A DNA stretch of 14,695 bases from Deltaproteobacteria bacterium (GTDB lineage: Bacteria; Desulfobacterota; Desulfarculia; Adiutricales; Adiutricaceae): positions 1 to 14,695 of the forward strand of contig JAITJB010000057.1 of assembly GCA_031279155.1 (NCBI GenBank), in the 5' to 3' direction. Below are positions 1 to 7,587 of the stretch, in pieces (the first letter of the stretch is position 1; each line of letters opens with the position of its first letter). The position numbers and the translations under genes were made by a program. The notes under the pieces were generated by a model, which saw nothing but the letters and a program-made list of their open reading frames with translations, was not told where the DNA came from and did not search any database.

Positions 1-1
1 A

Positions 2-109
2 AGGCTTGACGTACCGCTCCTGGCCATGGCCCAGAAAGACTGGGATCAGGGCGCCAGGCAGTATAGCGAGCCGACCAATACCGACGATTTAAGCCAAAGC
101 GGCAGTTAA
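2..109 (+). CDS. C-terminal end of an unidentified protein (partial, 5' end outside window)
   Basis: One plus-strand frame is open from the window edge for 35 codons and closes at TAA 107-109. The residues include LDVPLLAMAQKDWDQG and a polar, probably disordered tail ending DLSQSGS. The other plus frame starting at base 1 meets a stop within three codons. Codon choice (GCC, CTG, CAG, GAC) resembles the neighbouring real genes, so I read this as the end of a gene entering from the left. It converges on the HD-GYP gene, with 41 bases between the stop codons. That gap holds only a weak TTAGC/GCTAA inverted repeat around an A/T-rich stretch, which is not a convincing terminator. The family cannot be recognised from so short a tail. 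Confidence 0.55.
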   Translation, partial: RLDVPLLAMAQKDWDQGARQYSEPTNTDDLSQSGS

Positions 110-150
110 AATTAGCATAAATTTTTAAAGGCTAAAAGCGGGCGTATTAG

Positions 151-1242
151 CTAGAAGGTCATGTTGTCGTTTTCCGTGCGGGCAATATCGGCGAAGCTAT
201 CGCAAACCAGCTCAAAGACATCGACTAAAGCCGGGTCAAAGTGAGAACCACGGCCTTCGATGATGATCTTTTTGGCTACCTCAGGGGGCATGGGGTCTTT
301 GTAGGGGCGCTTACTAATTAAGGCGTCGTAGACGTCGGCGATGGCCATCAGTCTTCCCTCTAAGGGGATCTCTAAGCCTTTTAAACCTTTGGGGTAGCCA
401 GAGCCGTCAAATTTTTCATGGTGAGTGCCGGCAAAGGTGCTGGCATGGTTCAAGAAGGCGTGCTCAGGGGTCATGGAGGCGATCTTTTCGATGGCCGCCA
501 CCCCGGAGGTGACGTGCTTTTTCATCGCCTCAAATTCTTCTTCCGTCAGCCGCCCGGGCTTATTTAAAATTGCGTCGCTTATAGATATTTTACCGACATC
601 GTGGAGCTGGGCTGATTGGAGGAGAAAATTTATATCCCAAGACTCCAGCTCTATGTGGTAGACCTTAATTTCTAGTAGTTTATCTACTAAGAGTTTGAGG
701 TATTTCTGCGTCCTAGAAACGTGACCGCCAGTTAGCCCATCTCTAAATTCCACCATTTCGGCGATGGTGGAAAGGATGGCGTTTTGGAGATCTAAGACCT
801 CGCCGGTCTTTTTGTTGACCATCTCTTGGAGATTGTCGTTGTAGTTTTTCAGTTCCTTTTTCTGGCTGGTTATAAGTAACTGGTTGGCGATGCGCTGGAG
901 AAGTAATGGTCCAGAGAAGGGCTTATAGACGTAGTCAATGGCCCCTAAGCTTAAGCCCACCAGCTCGCTTTGTTCATCGTTTCGGCTAGTTAAAAAGATG
1001 ACCGGGATCTCATTCCAATCGTTATCGGCTTTTAAAACCTTAATGGCCTCGTAGCCGTCCATCTCCGGCATCATGACGTCTAAAAGGATCAGAGAGGGAT
1101 TTACCTGTTTGAGGACCTCAAACAGCTTGGCGGCTGAGGGGACAGGAAAGACCTCGTAATGCTCTTTGAGCATTTCCTTGCCCATAATCAGATTAGCTTT
1201 GTTGTCATCGACCAGCATTATTTTCTGACGGGCCGCGTCCAT
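151..1242 (-). CDS. Response regulator with HD-GYP cyclic di-GMP phosphodiesterase domain
   Basis: This 363-residue protein has an N-terminal receiver domain (about 7-122) joined by a helical linker (about 125-160) to an HD-GYP domain (about 155-345). The receiver has the acidic pair at D12/D13, phosphoacceptor D55 in LLDVMMPEMDG, T85 and K107 in YKPF. The output domain keeps H174, HDVGK (H214/D215), H243, H274/H275, the DGSGYP signature at 279-284 and D303, which is the metal-ligand pattern of active RpfG-type enzymes. The family hydrolyses c-di-GMP to pGpG or GMP in the cytoplasm. A strong ribosome site, AAGGGGG, lies 4 bases before the ATG. The gene sits 25 bases downstream of a hybrid kinase ending in an HPt domain, so D55 is the obvious phosphoryl acceptor (inference). 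The domain calls are firm; the biological output is unknown. Confidence 0.95.
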   Translation of the reverse strand: MDAARQKIMLVDDNKANLIMGKEMLKEHYEVFPVPSAAKLFEVLKQVNPSLILLDVMMPEMDGYEAIKVLKADNDWNEIPVIFLTSRNDEQSELVGLSLGAIDYVYKPFSGPLLLQRIANQLLITSQKKELKNYNDNLQEMVNKKTGEVLDLQNAILSTIAEMVEFRDGLTGGHVSRTQKYLKLLVDKLLEIKVYHIELESWDINFLLQSAQLHDVGKISISDAILNKPGRLTEEEFEAMKKHVTSGVAAIEKIASMTPEHAFLNHASTFAGTHHEKFDGSGYPKGLKGLEIPLEGRLMAIADVYDALISKRPYKDPMPPEVAKKIIIEGRGSHFDPALVDVFELVCDSFADIARTENDNMTF

Positions 1243-1267
1243 TTTACCCCCTTACAACCAGATTGAC

Positions 1268-4213
1268 TTAGGCTATCGGTAAGCGCTCGAGAATGGTTTG
1301 GAAATCCATTTCTTCGGCCCGGTCCTTGAGCCAGGCGGTTAGATCTGGATCGCTTGAATAAGAAAAACCATCGAGTTCGCTAATGACCATATCCACGCCG
1401 TCCATGTCGTAGGTGCTTATGGCCTCCTTAAGCCTGGCTAGTAAGGCTGGATCGGGCGTGTCGCGCATGGGTTTATCTACGACCCCGACTTTTTTAAACA
1501 TCTGATTGAGCGAAGAGAGCATCTGCTCGACAGAGGTTAAAAACCTAGAGTTATTGGCCAAGACATAATCTAGATCGCCGTCGTCGGCCTTGTGCTCAAG
1601 CGTTTCGGCCAAGCGGCCAAGCTCTTTGGCGCAGACGCCGTAACTTGAGCTTTTTAGCCCGTGGATGACGATGGTGTAGTTTTTAAGGTTTTCGGCGGTC
1701 GGCTCCTTTAACTGGTTGACCAATTCGGCCATGGAGTCGCGGTAAGATTTTAAGACCTCAAAGTAGACCTGCTGATCGCCTGAAAAGCGCCTTACGCCCT
1801 CCATAAGATCGATGCCTTCGCAAAATAAATTCTGATCGCTCGTAGGGCTAGAGTTAGCTTGCGGCCCGGGTTTTGGGGAAACTAAGCTTAGAGGGGCTGA
1901 GGCTAAAGGCGCTGGCGCTGGTCCTTTGTCTATGGGTTTGTCGGGCTTACTATCTTCTTTGGCCTTGCCATTTTTTGGCGGCTTTGGCCCAATATTTTCG
2001 CTAGCCACCAGTTTTTCCATTTCACTAGCTTGTGACTCTAAGTCGGCTAAAAGATTGTTCTCCAAATCGCGGTTGCGGACCCACTGCTTGAGCACCATGT
2101 CCATGCGCCTTAATTCAATGGGTTTGGAGACAAAGGCCTGGAAGCCGTGGGCCAGAAACATCTGTTCATTGCCGACGATGGCGTTAGCCGTGAGCGCGAT
2201 GATGGGCACGGTTTTGGCGTACTCTGAGTCAAGAGCCCGGATGTTGGCCACAGTCTCAATTCCGTCCATGCCAGGCATCATGTGGTCCATAAAGATGGCG
2301 TGATACTTAACCTTGGCCTCCTTAACCAGGTCAATGGCCCTCTGGCCGCTGGTCGCGCAGTCTATCTGCATGCCGTAGGGTTTGAGCATGCCGCGAGCGA
2401 CATCGAGATTGGCTTGGACGTCATCGACCACCAAGACCTTGGCGTAGGGCATCTTAGTTATGTTTAGCCCGCCATGGACTTGATCTTTATAGCTACCGTC
2501 TAAGTTTTCGAGGTTTTCAACGACCTTTTCGCCGATGGGTACCGAGGTGACAAATTGCTGGCGGACGGTCACCTTAAAGGTCGTGCCCTGACCGTAGGTA
2601 CTCTTAACATCGATAGTCCCATCCATGAGCTCAACGAGGCGGCGGGTAATCGATAGGCCTAGGCCGGTACCCTCGATTTTGCGGTTGCTCTTGGTATCAA
2701 CTTGACTGTACTCGCTAAAGAGCTTGGCCAGATCGTCTTCGCGTATGCCGATGCCGGTGTCTTTAACGGTTATCACTAGCCAGACGTTTTCGCCGTCTTG
2801 ATGGCCGGTAACGGCCAGATCTACGCTCCCTTCCATGGTGTATTTAAAGGCGTTACTTAAAAGGTTGTTAAAAATTTGCTTAAGTCTAAGTTCATCGCCT
2901 AACATGCGGCTGGGCAGTTTTTTATCGATCTCAAGCCCAAACTCGATGGGTTTTTCAGCTATCCGGATGAGGTTAACGGTGACGGTATCGTTAATGAGGC
3001 TGGCTAGATCGTAGTCGACGTTTATGAGCTCAAATTTACCGGATTCAATTTTAGAAATGTCTAAGATATCGTTTACGATGCCTAGTAAGGTTAAGCCGGC
3101 GGTGTGGATATTTTTAAGCTCGTCTTCCAGCTCGTCGGGGTCCGAGTGGCCGTGTAAAATGAGTTCGGAAAACCCGATGATGGCGTTTAAGGGGGTTCTC
3201 ATCTCGTGGCTCATGTTGGCCAGAAAATGGGTTTTAGCGTCGGAAGCGCTCTGGGCAATTTCACTAAGTTCGGTTAGGTTAGTGTACTGCGTGTTGATGG
3301 TATTAAACTGCTTATCGACAAAGCCGGAGGCAAAAAAGGCCATGAGCCCGCCGAAGGTCAAAAAGATGCAGGTCATGTACAATAGCCCGCGGTCGAGATA
3401 GGCGGCGGGGTTTTCTTTAATGGGGGCTGAGACCCCTAAGACCCATCCGGAATTGGAGGCTTTAATTTTGGTGTAGACGCAAATCTGCTCCAAGCCCTCG
3501 AGCTTATAGCGGCCAACACCTTCGGTATTTCGAAGCATGCGGCGGGTAAAGGCTTGGGTCGATAAAACTTCCTTAGATTGGCTTGGATCGGCTAAAAAAT
3601 TGTAGCGGTTTAAGACAAAATAGCTGCGCTTATTGGCTATAACAGTTCCTTCGCCATCAATGATAAAAAGGGAGCCTGTCTCCCAGACTCGGTGACCTTC
3701 TAGGAGCTGGGAAAAATACGTGCCCGATATGGTAGCCGAAAGTAGAAGCTGGGCTAAGGGGGCGAAAACATGGAAAACCAATTCCCCGCTAGGATCTAAT
3801 CTGGTAGAAGTTATAATCGTCTCGCCGTTAAAGGCTTTTCGGGAAAAATCAGTAAAAAGGAGATCGGTTGGGGTTTTGGGATAGCCATAGCCGGCGAGCA
3901 GTAAGCCGTTGCGCTCAAAGACGTGGATGGCCTTAAAGACGTCGCTAGATTCCACCTCGTCTTGGAGAACGGCGCCCCAACTGTCCATGGGCGTGGCTTT
4001 AAGGCGGTTGGCCGCAGCTAAAGTCTTACTTTTGAGTAAGCTTATTTCGCTTGATATAAACTCATTGGTGATATCACGCATAATGGTGATGTCATCCATG
4101 ATGGTTTGTTCAATGTTTGAACGCATGAAAAAGAGACTGGTCCCGACGGTAATAAAGACTACCACGGCCATGATGCTGACTATTATCAGGAAAACTTTGG
4201 TCCTAAATCTCAT
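1268..4213 (-). CDS. Membrane hybrid histidine kinase with extracytoplasmic sensor, receiver and HPt domains
   Basis: A 981-residue sensor kinase. Transmembrane helices at about 8-30 and 278-298 bracket a roughly 245-residue extracytoplasmic region with the predicted shape of a dCache sensor. Next come HisKA with H336 in MSHEMRTPLN, and a HATPase with N-box N454, G1 DTGIGI (485-490) and G2 GTGLGLSI (515-522). A receiver follows (about 590-712) with D597/D598, phosphoacceptor D643, T675 and K697. A Pro/Lys/Ala-rich linker (about 743-790) leads to an HPt domain with H851 in HGLKSSS. A helical tail of about 70 residues (912-981) follows. No HAMP or PAS domain is evident between the second helix and HisKA. 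The ATG is supported by GAGG five bases upstream and by the adjacent signal-anchor helix. The chain H336, D643, H851, then D55 of the next gene product, is a complete phosphorelay. The ligand is unknown. Confidence 0.95.
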   Translation of the reverse strand: MRFRTKVFLIIVSIMAVVVFITVGTSLFFMRSNIEQTIMDDITIMRDITNEFISSEISLLKSKTLAAANRLKATPMDSWGAVLQDEVESSDVFKAIHVFERNGLLLAGYGYPKTPTDLLFTDFSRKAFNGETIITSTRLDPSGELVFHVFAPLAQLLLSATISGTYFSQLLEGHRVWETGSLFIIDGEGTVIANKRSYFVLNRYNFLADPSQSKEVLSTQAFTRRMLRNTEGVGRYKLEGLEQICVYTKIKASNSGWVLGVSAPIKENPAAYLDRGLLYMTCIFLTFGGLMAFFASGFVDKQFNTINTQYTNLTELSEIAQSASDAKTHFLANMSHEMRTPLNAIIGFSELILHGHSDPDELEDELKNIHTAGLTLLGIVNDILDISKIESGKFELINVDYDLASLINDTVTVNLIRIAEKPIEFGLEIDKKLPSRMLGDELRLKQIFNNLLSNAFKYTMEGSVDLAVTGHQDGENVWLVITVKDTGIGIREDDLAKLFSEYSQVDTKSNRKIEGTGLGLSITRRLVELMDGTIDVKSTYGQGTTFKVTVRQQFVTSVPIGEKVVENLENLDGSYKDQVHGGLNITKMPYAKVLVVDDVQANLDVARGMLKPYGMQIDCATSGQRAIDLVKEAKVKYHAIFMDHMMPGMDGIETVANIRALDSEYAKTVPIIALTANAIVGNEQMFLAHGFQAFVSKPIELRRMDMVLKQWVRNRDLENNLLADLESQASEMEKLVASENIGPKPPKNGKAKEDSKPDKPIDKGPAPAPLASAPLSLVSPKPGPQANSSPTSDQNLFCEGIDLMEGVRRFSGDQQVYFEVLKSYRDSMAELVNQLKEPTAENLKNYTIVIHGLKSSSYGVCAKELGRLAETLEHKADDGDLDYVLANNSRFLTSVEQMLSSLNQMFKKVGVVDKPMRDTPDPALLARLKEAISTYDMDGVDMVISELDGFSYSSDPDLTAWLKDRAEEMDFQTILERLPIA

Positions 4214-4317
4214 ACAAACCTCGTGGTGAGCGGAGGCAGTTGTTCAAGAGGCGCGAAAAGTTCCTTTGAAAGACAGTTTAGCTTTAGAACAAGAGACAAA
4301 GACTGAGTCAAGCTTAT

Positions 4318-4329
4318 GATCGAACGATC
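4318..4329. promoter_or_regulatory. Operator-like dyad at the predicted kinase transcription start
   Basis: GATCG-AA-CGATC is a perfect 5-bp inverted repeat with a 2-base centre. It covers the predicted start point of the kinase operon, where a repressor would block initiation. The next bases continue into the palindromic CGATCG and TACGTA-like sequence. The dyad is seen directly; its use as an operator is inference. Confidence 0.3.
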
Positions 4330-4335
4330 GTACGT

Positions 4336-4363
4336 ATTCTACCATATGTTGGCTATTTTTCAA
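4336..4363 (-). promoter_or_regulatory. Sigma70-type promoter of the hybrid kinase/HD-GYP operon
   Basis: Read on the minus strand, TTGAAA (4358-4363) is separated by 16 bases from TAGAAT (4336-4341). These match the -35 consensus TTGACA at 5 of 6 positions and the -10 consensus TATAAT at 4 of 6. The predicted transcription start is near 4328, giving a leader of about 115 bases to the kinase ATG. Spacing, orientation and position in a divergent region all fit. There is no experimental support. Confidence 0.5.
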
Positions 4364-4379
4364 ATATCCCTAAAACATC

Positions 4380-4400
4380 TAGGAATCCTAAAAAGTAGGA
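4380..4400. promoter_or_regulatory. TAGGA inverted plus direct repeat upstream of the kinase promoter
   Basis: TAGGA-A-TCCTA (4380-4390) is a perfect short palindrome. A third TAGGA follows at 4396-4400. The cluster lies roughly 50-70 bases upstream of the predicted start of the kinase operon, where an activator could bind. The repeats are short and could arise by chance in A/T-rich DNA. Confidence 0.25.
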
Positions 4401-4475
4401 AAACCAAAAAGTTCGGGCTAAAAGGCCCTGGCTAAAAGATAGGCTAGTCTAAATTTTAAAGCATAAAAATGAAAT

Positions 4476-4502
4476 CTGGCCCCAAAAGGGGCCAGTAATT
4501 TT
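4476..4502. terminator. Orphan rho-independent-type hairpin between divergent genes
   Basis: CTGGCCCC-AAAA-GGGGCCAG is a perfect 8-bp G/C-rich stem with a 4-base loop. It is followed by TAATTTTA on the plus strand and by ATTTCATTTTT on the minus strand, so it could terminate in either direction. It sits between two divergent genes, so it does not end any visible gene. It could insulate the two promoters, end a small RNA, or be a dispersed hairpin element. Confidence 0.5.
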
Positions 4503-4704
4503 AGCCTACATATTTGTGGAAACGCGATCGATAGTTTGGTAATATGAATAGTCGTGCCTTGTCAATAAAATCAGGTTGATTTGGTTTTTTTAAGTCCTGG
4601 CAAAGGGCCTCCCTGTGGTTTTGGTATTAAGATATAAATTTGTGTTGGCTCTATCTCTCATGATTCAGCCTACATTTACTTATCCCCGGCCTGGGAAGGC
4701 TTAG

Positions 4705-5382
4705 ATGGACGAGACGAATCGCCTAATCATAACTATCGACGGGCCAGCTGGCTCGGGTAAATCGACCTTGTCTAAGAACGTGGCTCAAGCCCTTGGCTGG
4801 AGGTATTTGGACACCGGGGCTATCTACCGGGCCGTGGCCGTGGCCGCCGAGCTCATGGATGTCAGCGAGCCCGAGCAGGTCGTGGCTTTAGCTAAGACCT
4901 TGGACATTAAGATCGAGACTTGCGATAACTTAAGCCGGGTCTGGTTGGGCGATCGAGAGGTTACTAGCCTCATAAGATCGCCCTCTATCTCCCAATTTAG
5001 CTCAGTTGTCTCCTCTTACCCACAGGTCAGAGAGGCTCTAATGTGGCTTCAAAGGCAGCAGGGGGCAAATGGCCGCTTAGTTACCGAAGGCCGCGACATG
5101 GGTAGCGTGGTCTTCCCAATGGCTGGCCTTAAATTTTTTCTGACCGCTGATCCTCAGATCCGAGCTGAGCGCAGGCGACTCCAACTTCTGAGGGAAGGCC
5201 GCGCCGAAGACTTAAGCGAGGTCTTAAGGCTCATTATCGAGCGGGATAAGGCCGACTCCACCCGCGAGATAGCGCCTTTATCTATTCCGAAAGGCGCGGT
5301 GGTCATCGATAGCACGGCTATGAGCCTCTTTGAGGTTGAGACTATTATGCTCGGGGAAGCCCGAAAGGTCTTTGGCGTCTGA
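4705..5382 (+). CDS. cmk: Cytidylate kinase
   Basis: This cytoplasmic enzyme phosphorylates CMP and dCMP with ATP and recycles nucleotides for RNA, DNA and phospholipid synthesis. The 225-residue length is normal for the bacterial type I family. Visible motifs are the P-loop GPAGSGKST (13-21), the CMP-binding LDTGAIYRA (35-43), the GRDMG segment (129-133) and the LID-region RDKADSTR (180-187), followed by the typical PLSIPKGAVVIDST. The ATG is preceded by GGAAGG at a spacing of 5 bases. The usual partners aroA, rpsA or ispH are not adjacent. The upstream neighbour is divergent, and the chemoreceptor 162 bases downstream appears to have its own promoter, so cmk probably forms a single-gene transcript. 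No clear terminator hairpin follows it, only a T-run near 5397-5403. Confidence 0.97.
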   Translation: MDETNRLIITIDGPAGSGKSTLSKNVAQALGWRYLDTGAIYRAVAVAAELMDVSEPEQVVALAKTLDIKIETCDNLSRVWLGDREVTSLIRSPSISQFSSVVSSYPQVREALMWLQRQQGANGRLVTEGRDMGSVVFPMAGLKFFLTADPQIRAERRRLQLLREGRAEDLSEVLRLIIERDKADSTREIAPLSIPKGAVVIDSTAMSLFEVETIMLGEARKVFGV

Positions 5383-5480
5383 GACTTTTAGGATAATTTT
5401 TTTCAAGGCTAGCTTTTTGAGTTTTGCTTACGCCTTTTGCTTTTTAAGCACAATATTGCCTGCGCCTTCTTGATAATCCC

Positions 5481-5507
5481 TACAAATTCTTGGGTTTTAG
5501 CTGATAA
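5481..5507 (+). promoter_or_regulatory. Candidate sigma28 (FliA) promoter of the chemoreceptor gene
   Basis: TACAAATT (5481-5488), exactly 11 bases, then GCTGATAA (5500-5507) matches the flagellar sigma28 consensus TAAAGTTT-N11-GCCGATAA at 5 of 8 and 7 of 8 positions with the correct spacing. Transcription would begin about 30 bases before the chemoreceptor ATG. Chemoreceptor genes are classic members of the sigma28 regulon, so motif and context agree. Confidence 0.5.
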
Positions 5508-5512
5508 TCGCT

Positions 5513-5539
5513 GTCAGGCCGAAACTGGCCAGAGGTGAC
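5513..5539 (+). promoter_or_regulatory. Hairpin enclosing the chemoreceptor ribosome-binding site
   Basis: GTCAGGCC (5513-5520) can pair with GGCC (5527-5530) and TGAC (5536-5539). This leaves the Shine-Dalgarno bases AGAGG (5531-5535) as a one-sided bulge, ending five bases before the ATG at 5545. Such a fold could slow ribosome entry. The stem halves are short, so it may have no regulatory role. Confidence 0.25.
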
Positions 5540-5544
5540 CAACA

Positions 5545-7587
5545 ATGGGTTTTCGCACCAAGATTTTTATTATTTTAGGTATTTTTACTTTAGCCGTAAC
5601 GGTCCATGTTGTTCTGAGTTTTGTCTTGGCTAGGTCCATGGGAGAAAAACTTAGCCAAAGTTCCCATACGACTATCGACAGATTGACTGATTTAATTGAG
5701 GCTTCGCAGAAGGAAAAGGCCGAGCTCTATTTGGTTAAAGATGTAGCTTCCATCCGTTCGCTTTTAGAAAAAATCGAGCGGGAAGCCTTGTACTTGGCCG
5801 ACTTCTACTTAACTCAGATGGATTTAGCCCGCTTGTCTGAAAACGATACTAAGGCGGCCATGCGTGAAATCGAAAAGTATTCCCGAAACATCATGGCCAC
5901 CGAAGATCTGGCCGTCAACGGGTTTGGGGCCTCGTTTGAGGCCTCGATGTTTTCGCCGTGGCAGAAGTATTATCTACCTTACATCTACAAAGAAGGAGAT
6001 GGGTTTAGCTTTTCCCATGGCGTGACCTTAGACGAGTCGGATACGACGGGGAGCTCGGAGGAGAAAAACTTTTTAGCCGAGTTTGAGGAGGAGTACTACA
6101 CCACTTCGGTGCCTAAAGATCACGATCGGGCCATACTGCTACCCAAAGATGTCGAATGGACTTATCCCTACGTCGATACCATAAGTAAGGTGCCCGTGGT
6201 CAGCGCCACCGTTCCTATAAGCGACAGCAGCCGAGTTGTGGGCGTGGTCTTCATCGATTTAGCCTTAGAGCAATTGGCGGCCATCAACGCCGAACTGGCC
6301 TCGCATGTGCCGGGCAGCTTAACTTTGGTAAGTAACTTTAATTCTGGCGAGGTTATCGTACAATCGGGATTGCCCAACTACGAGCCCAAGGAGGTCCCCG
6401 ATAGTCAAGACCCATCTAAGACCGCCTTTACCACGGTTAACTTAAACGCCTATCCCGAGGGCCAGTTTATAAACTCGCTCCTTAAAGGTTTAGGTCCTGG
6501 CGATGTTAAAGTTGCCAGTCGGAACATAGATGGCCGCGATTACCTGGCCGTTGGTTCTAACGTCAACGGCTTGTTGGGTTTTGCTCTGATGATTCCCTAC
6601 GAGCAGATCTATAAAGACGTCTATAGCGCCCGCGAGATCGGCGATGAATTAATTGAAGTTCAGACGCGCGATGTTAGGATAATTTCCTTTGAGAGCATAG
6701 TAGCCATGGTCGTCTTAGCCGTGGTCCTTTTGGTTAGTATTGTCTTTATCATTAAGACCACGGGAGTACTACAAAATGTCGGCGACATGCTCCATAGCCA
6801 GGCTGAGGGCGTAGCCACCATGAGCGAAAGGATGCAGCAGCTCTCAACTAAACTTGAGGAAGAAGGCCGCCATCAACTTGATTCTCTAACGGACGCGTCA
6901 ACGGCCATCAAAGATATCTCCTCTAAACTTACCGGCACGGCTCAGACGACTAAAAATTGCGGCCAGGCCATGGACCGGGCCTCATCTGAGGTAAGCGTGG
7001 GATCTGGCACGGTCAGCGGCATGCGCTCGGCCATGGACGCCATCTCGCAGGCTTCTTTAGAAGTGGCTAACATCTTAGGCGACATCGAGGCCATCGCCTT
7101 TCAGACCAATTTACTAGCCTTAAACGCATCGGTTGAGGCGGCCAGGGCCGGGGAAGCCGGGCAAGGCTTCGCCGTGGTGGCCGAAGAGGTGCGAAATTTA
7201 GCCGGCGCCACTAAGGACGCGGCCCAGAAGACCAGTCACCTCTTAGATCAAGCTCTCCAGCGGGCTAAAAAGGGCCAGGTGGCGGCTGACGATCTATTTG
7301 AGAGTTTTAAGGGTATTGAAACCGGGGTTTTGGAAGCCGCCGACATGATCCACGCCGTCAACCAAGCTACCTCTGAGCAATCATTTGCCGTTGGTGACGT
7401 CTCGAGATCGGTTGACGAGCTAAATGAGAAAATTAAGCTGCGTCGGGACGTGGTCAATCAAACCAGGAACAACAGCGGAGAGTTGTCCTATCAAGCTATC
7501 GCCCTTTTTGATACTTGTAGTAAGCTCCTTAGCATTCTTGAGGGCAATAGCGGCTACAGGGCTAAGATCGAAAAAGTAGAAGACTAA
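5545..7587 (+). CDS. Methyl-accepting chemotaxis protein with dCache-type sensor, no visible HAMP
   Basis: A 680-residue transmembrane chemoreceptor. TM1 (about 7-29) and TM2 (about 382-404) enclose a 350-residue extracytoplasmic region shaped like a dCache domain. The membrane-distal module contains WTYPYVD (205-211) and the membrane-proximal one runs at about 255-350. The cytoplasmic part is a long coiled coil whose hairpin tip carries the near-invariant IAFQTNLLALNASVEAARAG (517-536) and GQGFAVVAEEVRNLA (539-553), the contact site for CheA and CheW. After TM2 the sequence goes straight into helical signalling heptads, with no recognisable HAMP domain. The C-terminus lacks an NWETF-type CheR/CheB tether. 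The ATG is supported by AGAGGTG upstream and a following signal-anchor helix. The stop codon overlaps that of the convergent Hsp70 gene by 4 bases. The ligand is unknown. Confidence 0.95.
   Translation: MGFRTKIFIILGIFTLAVTVHVVLSFVLARSMGEKLSQSSHTTIDRLTDLIEASQKEKAELYLVKDVASIRSLLEKIEREALYLADFYLTQMDLARLSENDTKAAMREIEKYSRNIMATEDLAVNGFGASFEASMFSPWQKYYLPYIYKEGDGFSFSHGVTLDESDTTGSSEEKNFLAEFEEEYYTTSVPKDHDRAILLPKDVEWTYPYVDTISKVPVVSATVPISDSSRVVGVVFIDLALEQLAAINAELASHVPGSLTLVSNFNSGEVIVQSGLPNYEPKEVPDSQDPSKTAFTTVNLNAYPEGQFINSLLKGLGPGDVKVASRNIDGRDYLAVGSNVNGLLGFALMIPYEQIYKDVYSAREIGDELIEVQTRDVRIISFESIVAMVVLAVVLLVSIVFIIKTTGVLQNVGDMLHSQAEGVATMSERMQQLSTKLEEEGRHQLDSLTDASTAIKDISSKLTGTAQTTKNCGQAMDRASSEVSVGSGTVSGMRSAMDAISQASLEVANILGDIEAIAFQTNLLALNASVEAARAGEAGQGFAVVAEEVRNLAGATKDAAQKTSHLLDQALQRAKKGQVAADDLFESFKGIETGVLEAADMIHAVNQATSEQSFAVGDVSRSVDELNEKIKLRRDVVNQTRNNSGELSYQAIALFDTCSKLLSILEGNSGYRAKIEKVED

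Larger units (their letters stand above)
4214..4704. other. Divergent intergenic region between the kinase operon and cmk
   Basis: These 491 bases contain no credible coding frame. They hold a sigma70-like minus-strand promoter for the kinase, two dyads near it and a strong orphan hairpin, each listed separately. The kinase leader would be about 115 bases long. The cmk side is A/T-rich with homopolymer T runs (for example 4585-4591). The best plus-strand promoter guess is TGGAAA (4517-4522), 17 bases, TAATAT (4540-4545), which is only a partial consensus match. CGATCG occurs on both sides, at 4325-4330 and 4525-4530. A weaker hairpin, GGGC/GCCC with a 6-base loop, lies at 4415-4428. No riboswitch class was recognised. 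Confidence 0.7.

Noticed and set aside
1926..2303. 125-codon plus-strand open frame
   Set aside because: It is antisense to the receiver domain and linker of the hybrid kinase, has biased low-complexity composition and no ribosome site.
4598..4615. Sigma54 promoter upstream of cmk (TGGCA element)
   Set aside because: TGGCA is present, but the -12 TTGC element is missing at the required distance.
4214..4704. c-di-GMP riboswitch or other leader aptamer
   Set aside because: The neighbouring c-di-GMP enzyme made this worth a look, but I found no GEMM-type conserved core or other known aptamer consensus on either strand.
5383..5460. Rho-independent terminator of cmk
   Set aside because: There are T-runs but no G/C-rich stem directly before them; the small possible hairpins are too weak.
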